Notes: generated by a model from the letters alone, not told the origin. A stretch of DNA of 64,000 nt from Mailhella sp. (GCA_017408905.1 JAFQTU010000010.1:45566-109565), one strand, 5' to 3'. Shown: positions 41,755 through 50,900, counted from the stretch's first letter. Program-made: numbers and translations.

Positions 41755-41961
41755 TCATTTGAAAATCTTGTTAAGGATAGCAGAGGCCGCCTGGGCCGCC
41801 TCGCGCACAGCAAGGGCTGTTTTCATGTCCTCGGGAACAAGGCCTACGTCCATACGGCGGCGGAAGTCGAAGTCCAGCGCCGCCATCTCGTCTTTGAGGG
41901 CTCTCTGCCGGGCGGTATCGCCGCTTTGTGCAAGGTCGAGTACGGAAATGAAATCACTCAT
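41755..41961 (-). CDS. YscE/SsaE-like needle co-chaperone
   Basis: A 68-residue helical protein. Size, acidity and the location between sctD and sctF fit the YscE/EscE co-chaperone family, which binds YscG and the needle subunit. Sequence similarity in this family is low. It overlaps the sctD end by 8 bases. Confidence 0.7.
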   Translation of the reverse strand: MSDFISVLDLAQSGDTARQRALKDEMAALDFDFRRRMDVGLVPEDMKTALAVREAAQAASAILNKIFK

Positions 41962-43402
41962 GGGCGCTCTTCAAGGGATACTGGGTTTTCTTGCCGTTCC
42001 GGCTGAGGGTCAGCGCGTCCACGCTGATGGCCTCGAGGATACTGCCGCCGGGAAGTTCGCCGCCTTCGAAAACGATCTCTCCCGATTCGAGGGTAACGAA
42101 CTTCATAGCCCCCATGGAAACGGAAACGACCTTGAAGCGGGCAGGGGCTTCGCTTTGCGCCGCCTGTTCGCCGTGGCGGGTGTAGATATTGGCCTGCGGC
42201 TTCTGCTCTTCCGCCTCGTTCACGATATGGAAGGGAACGGGTCTGCCCAGCTTCCTGAGCACGAGCATCACCGCTTCTTCCAGCGCCGCCTTGCTTTGCG
42301 GCGTAAGCGTGCCGCGCAGTTCCACCTTGCCGGGAAGGTAGTTCCGCGCCACGAAATCCACGCCTGCGGCGGCAAGGGCCGGGTCGAGCACGGCCTGCAC
42401 GTCGTCTTCGTGGCAGATATCGCTGAATATCTCCAGCGCGGGTCTGCCGTTCTCCTGCTGGGGGCGCAGGGCCGGAACGTTGCGCCGGGCATTGCTGAGG
42501 GCCAGCTCTTCAAGGTAGCCGTTGCGGATATAGCCGCGCACCCTCACCCCGGGGCGGGCGGAGGGGGGCAGTTCCGTGACTTCGGGCCAGAGGCCAAGGG
42601 TGTTGAACGAGGCGCGCACAGCGTCGGCGGCATCGGAATGGACGGCCACATCAAGATAGACGGGGAAGTCCAGAAGCTGGGCAAGGCGCAGAAGGCGGCC
42701 GCGTTCCCTGTCGGAAGCGATGCGGCCCGTCACCGTCACGCTCCTGCCGTTCTCGGTGATGGCGAGCTTGTCGTACCCGGCTTCGTCGAGCAGGCGGCGC
42801 ATGGTCTGGGCAGGCGTCAGCTCCGTGGGGGACTGGCTCCAGCCGAAGCACAGCGCACCGACAAGGAGCATGGACGCGATGATGCCGAGGTCGCGCACGC
42901 GGCGGGGCTTGCGGGCAGGCTCGTCTTCCTGCGGTTCCGCGTCCGGCATGGCAAGGCCGTTCATGTCTTCGGCGGGAAGCTCTGCGGCCTGTTCGGGCAT
43001 GGCGGCGGGCTGTGCGGAAGGGGCTTCGGGCCGGGGTGCGGCCTCTTCCTTGAGCTGCCTGTCAACGTCGAGCCACGCCGAGGCATGGTCCGGCATATCG
43101 TCGGGAAGCCATGCCGCCGTGAGCAGACCTATCTGAAAAGGCGTGAGCGGCTCGACAGGGCTTTCCTCCTCAGCACGTACGCCCCGGAGGAACACAGGGC
43201 CGTCCAGCGCTTCCACGGTCAGGCGCAGAGCGCCGCCGTCAGCGAAGACGCGGAGCGCGGCGTGCCGCCCCTTGAGCGAACTGTCGTTGAGGATGAGGTC
43301 GCACGAGTCGTCCGTACCGACGACATAGACGCCCTCGATGAGCTCGATCTCCGCGCCGAGATGGAGGCCGGAAAAGATGCGAAGGACGGCCGGAGTCATC
43401 AT
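41954..43402 (-). CDS. sctD: T3SS inner-ring protein SctD
   Basis: A 482-residue YscD-type protein. An N-terminal FHA-like cytosolic domain (about 1-95, GADIELI-like start and GTDDSCDLILNDSSLKGRHA) is followed by a Pro/Ala linker, one membrane helix (about 165-185) and a periplasmic region of ring-building repeats. It links the export platform to the SctC secretin. Start overlaps the sctC stop (ATGA). Confidence 0.92.
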   Translation of the reverse strand: MMTPAVLRIFSGLHLGAEIELIEGVYVVGTDDSCDLILNDSSLKGRHAALRVFADGGALRLTVEALDGPVFLRGVRAEEESPVEPLTPFQIGLLTAAWLPDDMPDHASAWLDVDRQLKEEAAPRPEAPSAQPAAMPEQAAELPAEDMNGLAMPDAEPQEDEPARKPRRVRDLGIIASMLLVGALCFGWSQSPTELTPAQTMRRLLDEAGYDKLAITENGRSVTVTGRIASDRERGRLLRLAQLLDFPVYLDVAVHSDAADAVRASFNTLGLWPEVTELPPSARPGVRVRGYIRNGYLEELALSNARRNVPALRPQQENGRPALEIFSDICHEDDVQAVLDPALAAAGVDFVARNYLPGKVELRGTLTPQSKAALEEAVMLVLRKLGRPVPFHIVNEAEEQKPQANIYTRHGEQAAQSEAPARFKVVSVSMGAMKFVTLESGEIVFEGGELPGGSILEAISVDALTLSRNGKKTQYPLKSAHE

Positions 43403-45186
43403 AGCGCCCTTTCCGTGGCGTAGGGGGGATGCACGGCAGGCTTGCGGGAACAGCCGCCCTGACGCTCGGGGATGCGCGGCTCATAGTCGGCCTGCGTGGC
43501 GTCTCGGTGGAACGACGGCTCGTTGACCTGCGGGGGCACGTTGCCCTGATTGAGGCGTACGATGCGCGGCGTTATCAGGATGAGTCGTTCCATGCGCTTG
43601 CTGGTCTTGCTGGTGGCCTTGAAAAGGCTGCCGACGACGGGGATGCTCTTGAGCAGGGGAACGCCGCTTTCGTCCGTTCCCTTCTGTTCGTAGTAGTAGC
43701 CGCCGATGAGCAGGCTCTGCCCGGCGTTCACGATGGCCTGCGTATTGATCTTGGTCTGCTTGATGGGGGGAACGCCGGTCGTCGTGTTCACGTAGGAGGT
43801 GCTGTCGTCCTGATCGTCCTGCACGCTGACCGCCAGCTTGATGGACGTTTCGCCGTGTTCGCGGATGATGTGCGGCGTGACGCGAAGCACCGTACCGGCT
43901 TCGACCTTGTAGAGATCGACGGCCTGATAGCCTTCGACCTGCACGTAATACGTGGTGGTGTTTTCGAGCGTGGCCTGGATATTGTCCACGGTCAGCACCG
44001 AGGGGCGGCCCAGCACGCGGGCTTCGTTGTTGGCTTCCAGCGCACGGATGCGGGCAAGGAAATAGTCCGCGCCATGCGTATAGATGGTGGAAAGCGTAGC
44101 CCCGGCGTTCTCGATGAGGCCCGGGGTGGAAGCCGTGCCCTGCGAGGAAGTCTGGCCCGAAACGGAGCCGCCTCCGCCCCAGCCGCGACTGGGGGAATAG
44201 CTTCCCTGATAGGAAATGCCGAGGTCGCGCTTGAAGTCGGTATCGATGTCCACGATGGCGGCGTGTATCTCCACCAGCTCCACGGGCTTGTCGAGGTCGG
44301 CGATGACGCGTTCGTAGTAGGGCATGCGGAAGGCCGCGTCGTTGACGATGACGGCGTTGACGCGCGGGTCGGCAATGATGCTCACATTGCCGCTGCGGGG
44401 CAGGGGGGCGGTGTTTTCGGAAGGCCCTTCCGGGGTGTTCCTGCCAAGGGCCGCAAGGCCTTTGCCGCCCAGCTTCTCCACGGTGGCCTTTTCCTGCTTC
44501 ACCGTGGTAGCGCTGGAAATGGGCCTGCCGGAAACCATAGCGCTCAGGATGCTGGCCACGCCGGGTATGGTCACGGTCTTGTCCATACTGCTCACGGTCT
44601 GGTCTTCGGCCCAGGCGTACTTAAGCGGAAAAACGCGCATGACGACCTGTTCTGCCTGCGCCGATTCAAAGGCCATAGCCGCGCTTCGTATCTGGTTGAG
44701 ATAGGCAGGCGGCCCGGCAACGCTGATGACATCGCCCGCCTCGTTCAGCCGGGCGGGAAGCTGGGGCGAGAAGACCCCGCTTTTGGAAAGCACGCTGTAC
44801 AGTTCGGCCGCACTGCACGTGCGGGGGGAAAGGAAGGTGCGCGAGCTTTCGCCGATATGGTAGAAATGCAGGGTGTTGCCCAGGATGTACCAGTTCACGT
44901 TGAAGGCGCTCTGCATTCCCTTGAGGAAGGTACGGCCCGAAACACCGCTGAATCGGCCGCTGACCTTGCCCTGCACCCCCACAGTGAAATCAGGCACATA
45001 GCCTTCCGTCCGCGCAAAATGGCCAAGAACGGTGGTGAGTTCCTGACTGTCGGCATAGTAGGTGAAGGGCACACGGAAAGGCCCGGACGCCTGCGCGGAA
45101 ACGCAGAAAAAGAGCAGGGCCGCCGTGCAGAGCAGGAAAAGCCGCAGCGTTCGCATCAGGGAATGACAAGGGGTGCAGTTCCGCAT
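43399..45186 (-). CDS. sctC: T3SS outer-membrane secretin SctC
   Basis: A 595-residue secretin. The signal peptide ends near SVSAQASG (about residue 33). N0/N1 domains follow (FSGVSGRTFLKGMQSAFNVNWY), an N3-type domain with NVSIIADPRVNAVIVND, and the secretin core (VLTVDNIQATLENTTTYYV to LILITPRIVRL). ATG 45186 has AAAGG upstream and keeps a normal length; 90 codons upstream overlap the chaperone gene in a poor frame. Confidence 0.95.
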   Translation of the reverse strand: MRNCTPCHSLMRTLRLFLLCTAALLFFCVSAQASGPFRVPFTYYADSQELTTVLGHFARTEGYVPDFTVGVQGKVSGRFSGVSGRTFLKGMQSAFNVNWYILGNTLHFYHIGESSRTFLSPRTCSAAELYSVLSKSGVFSPQLPARLNEAGDVISVAGPPAYLNQIRSAAMAFESAQAEQVVMRVFPLKYAWAEDQTVSSMDKTVTIPGVASILSAMVSGRPISSATTVKQEKATVEKLGGKGLAALGRNTPEGPSENTAPLPRSGNVSIIADPRVNAVIVNDAAFRMPYYERVIADLDKPVELVEIHAAIVDIDTDFKRDLGISYQGSYSPSRGWGGGGSVSGQTSSQGTASTPGLIENAGATLSTIYTHGADYFLARIRALEANNEARVLGRPSVLTVDNIQATLENTTTYYVQVEGYQAVDLYKVEAGTVLRVTPHIIREHGETSIKLAVSVQDDQDDSTSYVNTTTGVPPIKQTKINTQAIVNAGQSLLIGGYYYEQKGTDESGVPLLKSIPVVGSLFKATSKTSKRMERLILITPRIVRLNQGNVPPQVNEPSFHRDATQADYEPRIPERQGGCSRKPAVHPPYATERAL

Positions 45187-45205
45187 AGAGAGGCCTTTTG
45201 CAGTA

Positions 45206-45670
45206 TCAGAATCCAGAGAACCAGCCGCCCAGACTGAACGGAGAACTTGAAGCAGTACTTGAACTATTAGCAGAGCCGCCCTTGACCTGCTGCTTCCACC
45301 ACGCAAGATCGTTGAGGAAATCGCGCAGGAGAAGGCGCAGGGCCTGTTCGTCGCCTTCCTGAAGCGGGAAGGTGCGGCTGAGTTCAAGGCGTTCCCCGGC
45401 AATGGCAAAGGCGGAGCGGCGCTTTTTGAGCGAGGCCGCCGCCACAGAGGCAAGGCGCTTCAGCTCCTCGTCGCCCTGCGTGCTTCCCGGGGCAGGGGAT
45501 GCGCCAAGGTCGGCAAGGAGTACCGCCGTCCTGCTGTCAGGAGTGAAGAGCTGAAAGTCGAGCCCCCCTTCCAGAGCGAAGTGGAAAGCGCCCCCGTCAT
45601 CCGGCACGGCCTTCTTCCAGCCTGCGGAGGCGGTGACGATATCGGCGATGTTCTGAAGCTGGGACGGCAT
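45206..45670 (-). CDS. CesT/Tir-type class I T3SS chaperone
   Basis: A 154-residue acidic alpha/beta protein of class I chaperone character, with a beta-rich core (FHFALEGGLDFQLFTPDSRTAVLLADLG) and helices around it. The C-terminus adds a Ser/Gly-rich tail (GSANSSSTASSSPFSLGG). It probably serves an effector or translocator; the partner is not obvious from adjacency. Confidence 0.65.
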   Translation of the reverse strand: MPSQLQNIADIVTASAGWKKAVPDDGGAFHFALEGGLDFQLFTPDSRTAVLLADLGASPAPGSTQGDEELKRLASVAAASLKKRRSAFAIAGERLELSRTFPLQEGDEQALRLLLRDFLNDLAWWKQQVKGGSANSSSTASSSPFSLGGWFSGF

Positions 45671-45778
45671 GGCCTTACTCCTGAAATTTTTCCTACTCTA
45701 GAGATTTTTGAGGCTGTCTGTCAAACGCTCATTCTTAAAGGGGAAACGGGGCAGCCCGGCGAAGGGCCGCCCCCTGTG

Positions 45779-46537
45779 TCAGCCGAGTATCTTTGCCCGG
45801 GTCTGGTTCATGTTCTGCTGTATGGCGTCCTGCGAGGAGCGGGCCTTCTGCAGGAGTTCGTGCAGGGCGTCGTCGATGCGACTGAGCTGTTCCTGCGTGG
45901 CGCGCATACGTTCGGCATCGGCTTCAAGTTCCTTGGTCTGGGCTTCGATCATGGTCCCGCCGAAGGTGAACGTGCCGCTTACCACAGTCCCTGCCCCGGA
46001 GATGGCGCCGGTCACGCCCTGTATCCGGGACGCCTGCACCATGCCCACGTCGGCTCCGCCGCCAGCCTTCAGCGCCGCGCCGCTCATAACGGCCCCGGTA
46101 ACGCCGGACGCTATCTGGAAGGTGCCGCTGATGACGCTGGCCGTGAGGTCGAGCGCCGCCTTGGTGCGGATGTTCTTGGCCTGCTGTTCGATATTGTCGA
46201 TCTGCGCTTCGGTCTGGAGGGCCTTGGCGTCGGCGTTCTGCTTGCGCTGTTCGGCGGCCAGATCCTGGATAAGGGCGAGGTAGGTGGAGCCGAAGGAGGC
46301 CGGGGCCGTGCCCACGTAGAGGCAGTAGCCCTGTTCGTACACCGGGGGCGTAAGGGGCGGGAGTTCGTCCTTCACCTTGGCTTCCAGCTCGTCGAAGGTC
46401 ATCTCGCTGGTGACGAGGCTGTTCAGGTAGGTCTTGAACTGCTCTTCCGTCTTGCCGGTGCGCTGGGTGTATTCGGTGAGCAGAGCCGTGTAGTCCTGCT
46501 GGTTATATCCGCTGAGGCTGGTGATATCCGTGCTCAT
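45779..46537 (-). CDS. sctB: T3SS hydrophilic translocator SctB-like
   Basis: A 252-residue secreted protein of the YopD/SseD/IpaC type. A hydrophobic Ala/Gly/Ser stretch (about 128-185) could insert into the host membrane, and a C-terminal coiled coil (about 195-245) follows. It lies directly after the SctE translocator and the class II chaperone, the usual order. Sequence family is fast evolving. Confidence 0.8.
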   Translation of the reverse strand: MSTDITSLSGYNQQDYTALLTEYTQRTGKTEEQFKTYLNSLVTSEMTFDELEAKVKDELPPLTPPVYEQGYCLYVGTAPASFGSTYLALIQDLAAEQRKQNADAKALQTEAQIDNIEQQAKNIRTKAALDLTASVISGTFQIASGVTGAVMSGAALKAGGGADVGMVQASRIQGVTGAISGAGTVVSGTFTFGGTMIEAQTKELEADAERMRATQEQLSRIDDALHELLQKARSSQDAIQQNMNQTRAKILG

Positions 46538-46558
46538 ACTTCATTCCTTCTCGATGGG

Positions 46559-47560
46559 TCAGGCCATAGTGGGGCTCATGGCCAGCACCGTTCCCTGCGT
46601 CTTGTTGCAGGCGTCGACGATGGCGTCCACGGCTTCGAGCAGGGCGTTGGCGCGCTCCATCTCGTTCTGGATCATATCCTGTTCCATTTCCATGGCCATG
46701 CGGATACGTTCGAGGATGGCCTCGAGTTCCTTCACCTCGGCCTGACTCTGCGCCACCTGATAGCCGTACACGCCGCTGGCGATGCTGGTCGCGCCGGAGG
46801 CAACGCTGTTGGCACCGCTCACAAGGTTGGTGATGAGCGTGGTCTTACTGAGGATCTGCATGACCTTGTTTGCCATATCGGCCGTTGCCGAAACGGCCTT
46901 GACCGCGCCGCCGATGTTCAGGGCTATCGTGGCAAGGTTGAGGGCTATGGTCACGCCCATGCCCACCCACTGGGCGGCTTCCTTGCTCATGCCGCAGGCT
47001 TCGCAGGCGGCGGAAATGCCGCCCGCAATGCAGTACTTGCCGTCCGTGGCCATGCTCAGGGCCGAATCCACCGTCATCACAAGGCCGACCACACCGGCGG
47101 CAACGAGCAGGGGATTGCCCGTAGCCGCGCCGATGGCGATGCTCGCGGCCGAGGCGATAGCGCCCACCACCATGCCGACTACGGAGAATATCTTGAGGAA
47201 GAAGTCCGCAATGCCCTTCTTGGCCAGCTTTTCCAGCTGCTTCTGCAGTTCTTCCAGTTCCTTCTTGTTGATTTCGGCCTGCTGTTCGCCTTTGATCTCA
47301 AGACTGTTCACGCCGTCGCGGCAGGCCTGCTGGCGGGTCTCGTAGCCGATGGCGCTGAGGAGCGTGTCGAGCGAGAGCGGCCCGGCAGGGGCGGGCAGGC
47401 TGGGCAGTTCGTCGATGTCGAGGGAGGTGGAAACGCCGGGGATAGCGCCTTCGCCGCCCTGTCCCGCAGCCTTGCCGAGGCCCTTCAGGAATTCGGCTAC
47501 GGCCTGCTGGACGAGTTCGGCCTGCGTGGCCTGATTCTGACTGTTGACTTGCATGCTCAT
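46559..47560 (-). CDS. sctE: T3SS hydrophobic translocator SctE-like
   Basis: A 333-residue YopB/SseC/IpaB-type pore protein. A coiled coil (about 85-120) precedes a hydrophobic hairpin (SVVGMVVGAIASAASIAIGAA and the following LLVAAGVVGLVMTV, about 130-175). A second hydrophobic stretch near 210-240 and a C-terminal coiled coil follow. It would form the host-membrane pore with SctB. Confidence 0.87.
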   Translation of the reverse strand: MSMQVNSQNQATQAELVQQAVAEFLKGLGKAAGQGGEGAIPGVSTSLDIDELPSLPAPAGPLSLDTLLSAIGYETRQQACRDGVNSLEIKGEQQAEINKKELEELQKQLEKLAKKGIADFFLKIFSVVGMVVGAIASAASIAIGAATGNPLLVAAGVVGLVMTVDSALSMATDGKYCIAGGISAACEACGMSKEAAQWVGMGVTIALNLATIALNIGGAVKAVSATADMANKVMQILSKTTLITNLVSGANSVASGATSIASGVYGYQVAQSQAEVKELEAILERIRMAMEMEQDMIQNEMERANALLEAVDAIVDACNKTQGTVLAMSPTMA

Positions 47561-47569
47561 ACAAGCCTC

Positions 47570-48049
47570 CTACTTTTCAAGCAGGGCAAGGAGGGCACGG
47601 GCCTTTTCGTGGCACTGCGCATGGGCAGGGTCGTTCTCGTCGCCAAGTTCGATAAGGCCTTTGAGCGCGCCGATGGCGTTTTCCTTTTCGCCAAGCTGGA
47701 TATAGCAGCGGGCGGCATAGAGGAAGGGCTGGGGATCCTTGAGCAGAGCCACCGTTCCCGCCATAGCGTACGCATCGATAGCGCCCTTCAGGTTGCCGTT
47801 GGCCTGACGGCATCCGCCAAGGCCCATCCAGAAGCGGATATCCTTGTGGTTGTACAGGCAGAGGGCCTGGAACACCACTTCGGCGTCCTTATGATTGCTG
47901 CTGGTGTAGAGGTTGTAGGCAAGGGCGTAGAGGCTTTCGACATATTCCGGCGTCAGGCTGGTGACATCGGCAAGGGTAAGGCCCTTCTGAAGGCCTTCCA
48001 TCATGGCGGCAAGCTGATCGGCCGTAAGTTCGTTCACGTTTTCAGCCAT
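47570..48049 (-). CDS. SycD/LcrH-type class II chaperone
   Basis: A 159-residue protein of three TPR units (YNLYTSSNHKDAEVVFQALC, then FWMGLGGCRQANGN, then YIQLGEKENAIGALKGL), the standard fold and length for translocator chaperones. It lies 9 bases before the hydrophobic translocator gene on the same strand, its expected client. Confidence 0.92.
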   Translation of the reverse strand: MAENVNELTADQLAAMMEGLQKGLTLADVTSLTPEYVESLYALAYNLYTSSNHKDAEVVFQALCLYNHKDIRFWMGLGGCRQANGNLKGAIDAYAMAGTVALLKDPQPFLYAARCYIQLGEKENAIGALKGLIELGDENDPAHAQCHEKARALLALLEK

Positions 48050-48079
48050 TGTCGTATCCTTATGGGTTAGATGTGGGGC

Positions 48080-48637
48080 TTACTGGCCCCTGGCGATGGA
48101 GCGCAGGGCCTGCGTGGCGGCGGAAATGGCGGACATGGCGCCTTCCTGATAGGAATTGTACTGGCCTATGAAGTCCTGCAGGTAGATCATCAGGGTCTGC
48201 GTCTTATTGCCGATCTGTTCCTGATAATTGGTCAGGGACTTGAGGACGTAGTCCCATTCTTCATGGCCGAGATTGTAGTCGTTGTCGCTGTTGGGGTAGG
48301 AGAGGCCTCGCTTGTCCATGTAGTCCACAATTTCCTGCGGCATGGGGTAGCAGTGCCCCCAGCGGTTTGTCTGGCCCTTGATGGTCTCCACGCCCACACC
48401 TTCGCAGTTCTTGGCCTTCTGCTGGAGGTCTCGGGCCAGCGCTATCATCTCGGCGCACTCCTTCTGCTCCTGCTGTATGTCTTCTATCTGCTTCATGTAG
48501 CTTTCGGCTTCGTTCTTGCAGATCTGGGACTGGGCAAGCTGGAGCTTGGCGAACATGAACTGCACACTGCCAGTGGGGCCGAGGTCGATGTCGGCCATGA
48601 TCTGGGAAAGGGAATTGGTAGCGTTGACCTGAGACAT
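48080..48637 (-). CDS. Filament/tip-like secreted protein, copy 2
   Basis: A 185-residue protein, near-identical to its upstream neighbour at both ends (the first ~80 residues and the last ~55) but different in the middle (about 85-125). Its C-terminus QDFIGQYNSYQEG resembles the needle subunit's FYIGQYN block. Position before translocators suggests an SctA/EspA/SseB-like extracellular filament or tip. ATG 48637 starts MSQVNATNSL. Confidence 0.7.
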   Translation of the reverse strand: MSQVNATNSLSQIMADIDLGPTGSVQFMFAKLQLAQSQICKNEAESYMKQIEDIQQEQKECAEMIALARDLQQKAKNCEGVGVETIKGQTNRWGHCYPMPQEIVDYMDKRGLSYPNSDNDYNLGHEEWDYVLKSLTNYQEQIGNKTQTLMIYLQDFIGQYNSYQEGAMSAISAATQALRSIARGQ

Positions 48638-48654
48638 GGAAGCTCCGTGATGGC

Positions 48655-49167
48655 TTACTGGCCTCTGGCGATGGAGCGCAGGGTCTGCGTGGCGGCGGAA
48701 ATGGCGGACATGGCGCCTTCCTGATAGGAATTGTACTGGCCTATGAAGTCCTGCAGGTAGATCATCAGGGTCTGGGTCTTGTTGCCTATCTGTTCCTGAT
48801 AATTGGTCAGGGACTTGAGGTTGTAGTCCCATTCGTCGGCGTTATGAGACTTGTCACCGCCGGTTTCTTCCCAGCTGAGGCCGCGCTGTTCGAAGAACTT
48901 CACCATTTCAGGCGGCATGTCGGTGCACTTGTCGCCGCTCTTGGCTTCGTTCTGGAGCTTGCGGGCCAGTTCGATCATCTCGGCGCATTCCTTCTGCTCC
49001 TGCTGGATGTCTTCTATCTGCTTCATGTAGCTTTCGGCTTCGTTCTTGCAGATCTGGGACTGGGCAAGCTGGAGCTTGGCGAACATGAACTGCACACTGC
49101 CGGTGGGGCCGAGGTCGATGTCGGCCATGATCTGGGAAAGGGAATTGGTGGCGTTGACCTGAGACAT
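48655..49167 (-). CDS. Filament/tip-like secreted protein, copy 1
   Basis: A 170-residue tandem paralogue of the next gene. It shares the opening MSQVNATNSLSQIMADIDLG and a common tail ending in RSIARGQ. The middle is 15 residues shorter and contains a Cys-containing charged stretch (GDKCTDMPPEM). A signal-less, helical, Gln-rich composition fits T3SS-secreted filament proteins such as EspA. No close family recognised. Confidence 0.7.
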   Translation of the reverse strand: MSQVNATNSLSQIMADIDLGPTGSVQFMFAKLQLAQSQICKNEAESYMKQIEDIQQEQKECAEMIELARKLQNEAKSGDKCTDMPPEMVKFFEQRGLSWEETGGDKSHNADEWDYNLKSLTNYQEQIGNKTQTLMIYLQDFIGQYNSYQEGAMSAISAATQTLRSIARGQ

Positions 49168-49191
49168 ATCTCTTCTCCTGAAATGATGTTG

Positions 49192-49473
49192 TTAGATGCG
49201 CATGGCACCGCGGCGGGTGTGGGCGGAAGCGGCGGGAGCGGAGTTCTGCAGATGGGCGGCGCTGGCGCGCCCGGCCTTTTCGGCCTCGGCCCTGGCTTCG
49301 GCCATAGCCTGTTCCAGTTCGGGAGTCATTTCAGCGTCGCTCACGGTCACGTCGCCCTCGATGCCGAGGGCCTTCTTCTGCTCGTCGAAAATGCTGTTCA
49401 GACGCTCGAGTTCGCTGGCGAGGCGGGCGATTTCCTGCTGCTGATTCCTGAGATCCTGTTCGGTGAAGGCCAT
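49192..49473 (-). CDS. Small coiled-coil protein, possible CesA/SseA-like chaperone
   Basis: A 93-residue acidic protein with a strong heptad pattern at about residues 5-40 (LRNQQQEIARLASELERLNS). It is the first gene of the minus-strand T3SS run, directly before the two filament-like genes. CesA and SseA are short coiled-coil chaperones of EspA and SseB, so this role is plausible. ATG 49473 follows AAGGAGCACATC. Confidence 0.6.
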   Translation of the reverse strand: MAFTEQDLRNQQQEIARLASELERLNSIFDEQKKALGIEGDVTVSDAEMTPELEQAMAEARAEAEKAGRASAAHLQNSAPAASAHTRRGAMRI

Positions 49474-49525
49474 GATGTGCTCCTTGTGTTGTTCTGGGCT
49501 GCCGCTGCGGGCTTGCCGGAGAAGA

Positions 49526-49541
49526 TGCAATGTTCGTGCCA
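49526..49541 (-). promoter_or_regulatory. Sigma-54 promoter, minus T3SS run
   Basis: On the minus strand TGGCACG-AACA-TTGCA, an exact match to the -24/-12 consensus, 53 bases before the first gene of the run. Confidence 0.9.
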
Positions 49542-49604
49542 GAATGTGCTTGTTGAGTAAATCCAGTGGGATACCGTGAAATGGGAGTCCCGCTCTGGAA
49601 GAAA

Positions 49605-49621
49605 TGCCAATTTCATTGGCA
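49605..49621. promoter_or_regulatory. Candidate activator-binding palindrome
   Basis: TGCCAAT-TTC-ATTGGCA, a perfect 7+3+7 palindrome lying 63 bases from the minus and 107 bases from the plus sigma-54 promoter; a plausible shared enhancer site. Confidence 0.55.
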
Positions 49622-49728
49622 CAAAGGACAAGGGTGTTGCCAACGCTTTTTGTTTAGGTCATACTAACAGACAGAGTTCGACCTTGCAATATGTATTGAA
49701 CCTGAGGCAGTTACGATATTTTCAGCGA

Positions 49729-49744
49729 TGGCACGCAACTTGCA
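49729..49744 (+). promoter_or_regulatory. Sigma-54 promoter, plus T3SS run
   Basis: TGGCACG-CAAC-TTGCA, an exact match to the -24/-12 consensus, 32 bases before sctW. Faces away from the minus-strand copy. Confidence 0.92.
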
Positions 49745-49776
49745 TTCTGGTCAGAAAATCACTCAGGAGCCCCCAC

Positions 49777-50895
49777 ATGGCCATTGACTCCATCCAGAAC
49801 CCATTCCAGGCCGCCTTCCAGTCCGGCAGTCCGCAGAATACGGCGGGCGCTTCCGGGACGTTCATGGGGCGTGCCGTCGCTCAGGTTGCCACGCCCGAAT
49901 CGCTTCTGGCCGATGCCGCCGAAGAGCTGGCCTTTGCCGTGGATACCACCGACGACTTCGAGCTTGAAGAACGCAAGGAACGCGACAGGGCCGTGAATTC
50001 GCAGGCCGAACGCGTGAAGATGTATCAGGAGCTCATGCACGAGGCAGGCAAGAGCGAACAGCTCAATTCCCTGCGAGATTCCGTGCGCGGCCGCATCGAC
50101 TCCCGCGCGGCGCTGGACAAGGCCCGGGAATACTTCCCCGACCCTTCCGACGCATGGGCGGCCCTTCAGGAAATAGCCGACGAGCTTCGCGCCAGCGGAA
50201 GCGGGGCCGAACTCCGCGCCGTGGAGGAAGCCATAGCCGAACTGGAACAGAACGACGGCCCGGCCATCCGTTCCGGCATCCAGGGCGCGCTTGCGGCCCG
50301 GGGCTTCCCCGAGCTCGGCGGAAGCGACGAGATGCGCGACTTCTACCGCCAGACCGTATGCGACTTCGCCACCGTGATGGACGTGTTCAAGCTCGTCCAG
50401 TCGAAGTACGAAGGCGACTTCCAGAAGGCCATGGACTTCCTTTTTTCGGCCCTCAGCGCCGACATCGCTTCCGACGTGCCCAGCATGGGCAGCCGCCACC
50501 TCGAGAATGTGCACGACAATCTCGGCAAGGTGCGCCTCACGCAGAGCGCCTTCCGCCTCTGTGAGGAAACGATGGACCGCTGGCAGAACGTGCACGGCAT
50601 ACGGCAGGGCAGCGGCGGGCTCGACGCCATGGCCCTGCTGGGCGACGTGCTGGCCCTTGGCGAAAAGAAGTTCCTTGGCGCCATGCAGGTCGAAGGCATC
50701 ATGCACAAGGCCGGTGCGCCCGACCCGGAATTCGAAGTGCTCTTCCTTCAGGAACTCCTTGGCAGTTCCCGCAGATTCCCCTCTGCGCTCTTCGGCGACG
50801 ACGCAGGCCGCATGAAGGTCCTCAGCGCCATGCAGGACGCCGTTGACGCCGCCGTTGAACGTGAAGACGCCTGGCTTGCCCGGCAGGAAGGTTGA
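49777..50895 (+). CDS. sctW: T3SS gatekeeper SctW (YopN-TyeA fusion)
   Basis: A 372-residue gatekeeper that orders secretion of translocators before effectors. The N-terminal and central parts match the YopN/HrpJ domain (about 60-260). The C-terminal ~90 residues (about 280-372, ...LGEKKFLGAMQVEGIM...FPSALFGDDAGRMKVL) match TyeA, which is a separate protein in Yersinia. CAGGAG lies 7 bases before ATG 49777. First gene of the plus-strand run. Confidence 0.9.
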   Translation: MAIDSIQNPFQAAFQSGSPQNTAGASGTFMGRAVAQVATPESLLADAAEELAFAVDTTDDFELEERKERDRAVNSQAERVKMYQELMHEAGKSEQLNSLRDSVRGRIDSRAALDKAREYFPDPSDAWAALQEIADELRASGSGAELRAVEEAIAELEQNDGPAIRSGIQGALAARGFPELGGSDEMRDFYRQTVCDFATVMDVFKLVQSKYEGDFQKAMDFLFSALSADIASDVPSMGSRHLENVHDNLGKVRLTQSAFRLCEETMDRWQNVHGIRQGSGGLDAMALLGDVLALGEKKFLGAMQVEGIMHKAGAPDPEFEVLFLQELLGSSRRFPSALFGDDAGRMKVLSAMQDAVDAAVEREDAWLARQEG

Positions 50896-50900
50896 TAGCT

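Noticed and set aside
49627..49642. A third sigma-54-like site on the minus strand (TGGCAAC-ACCC-TTGTC)
   Set aside because: The -12 GC is changed to GT, and a perfect site lies closer to the gene.
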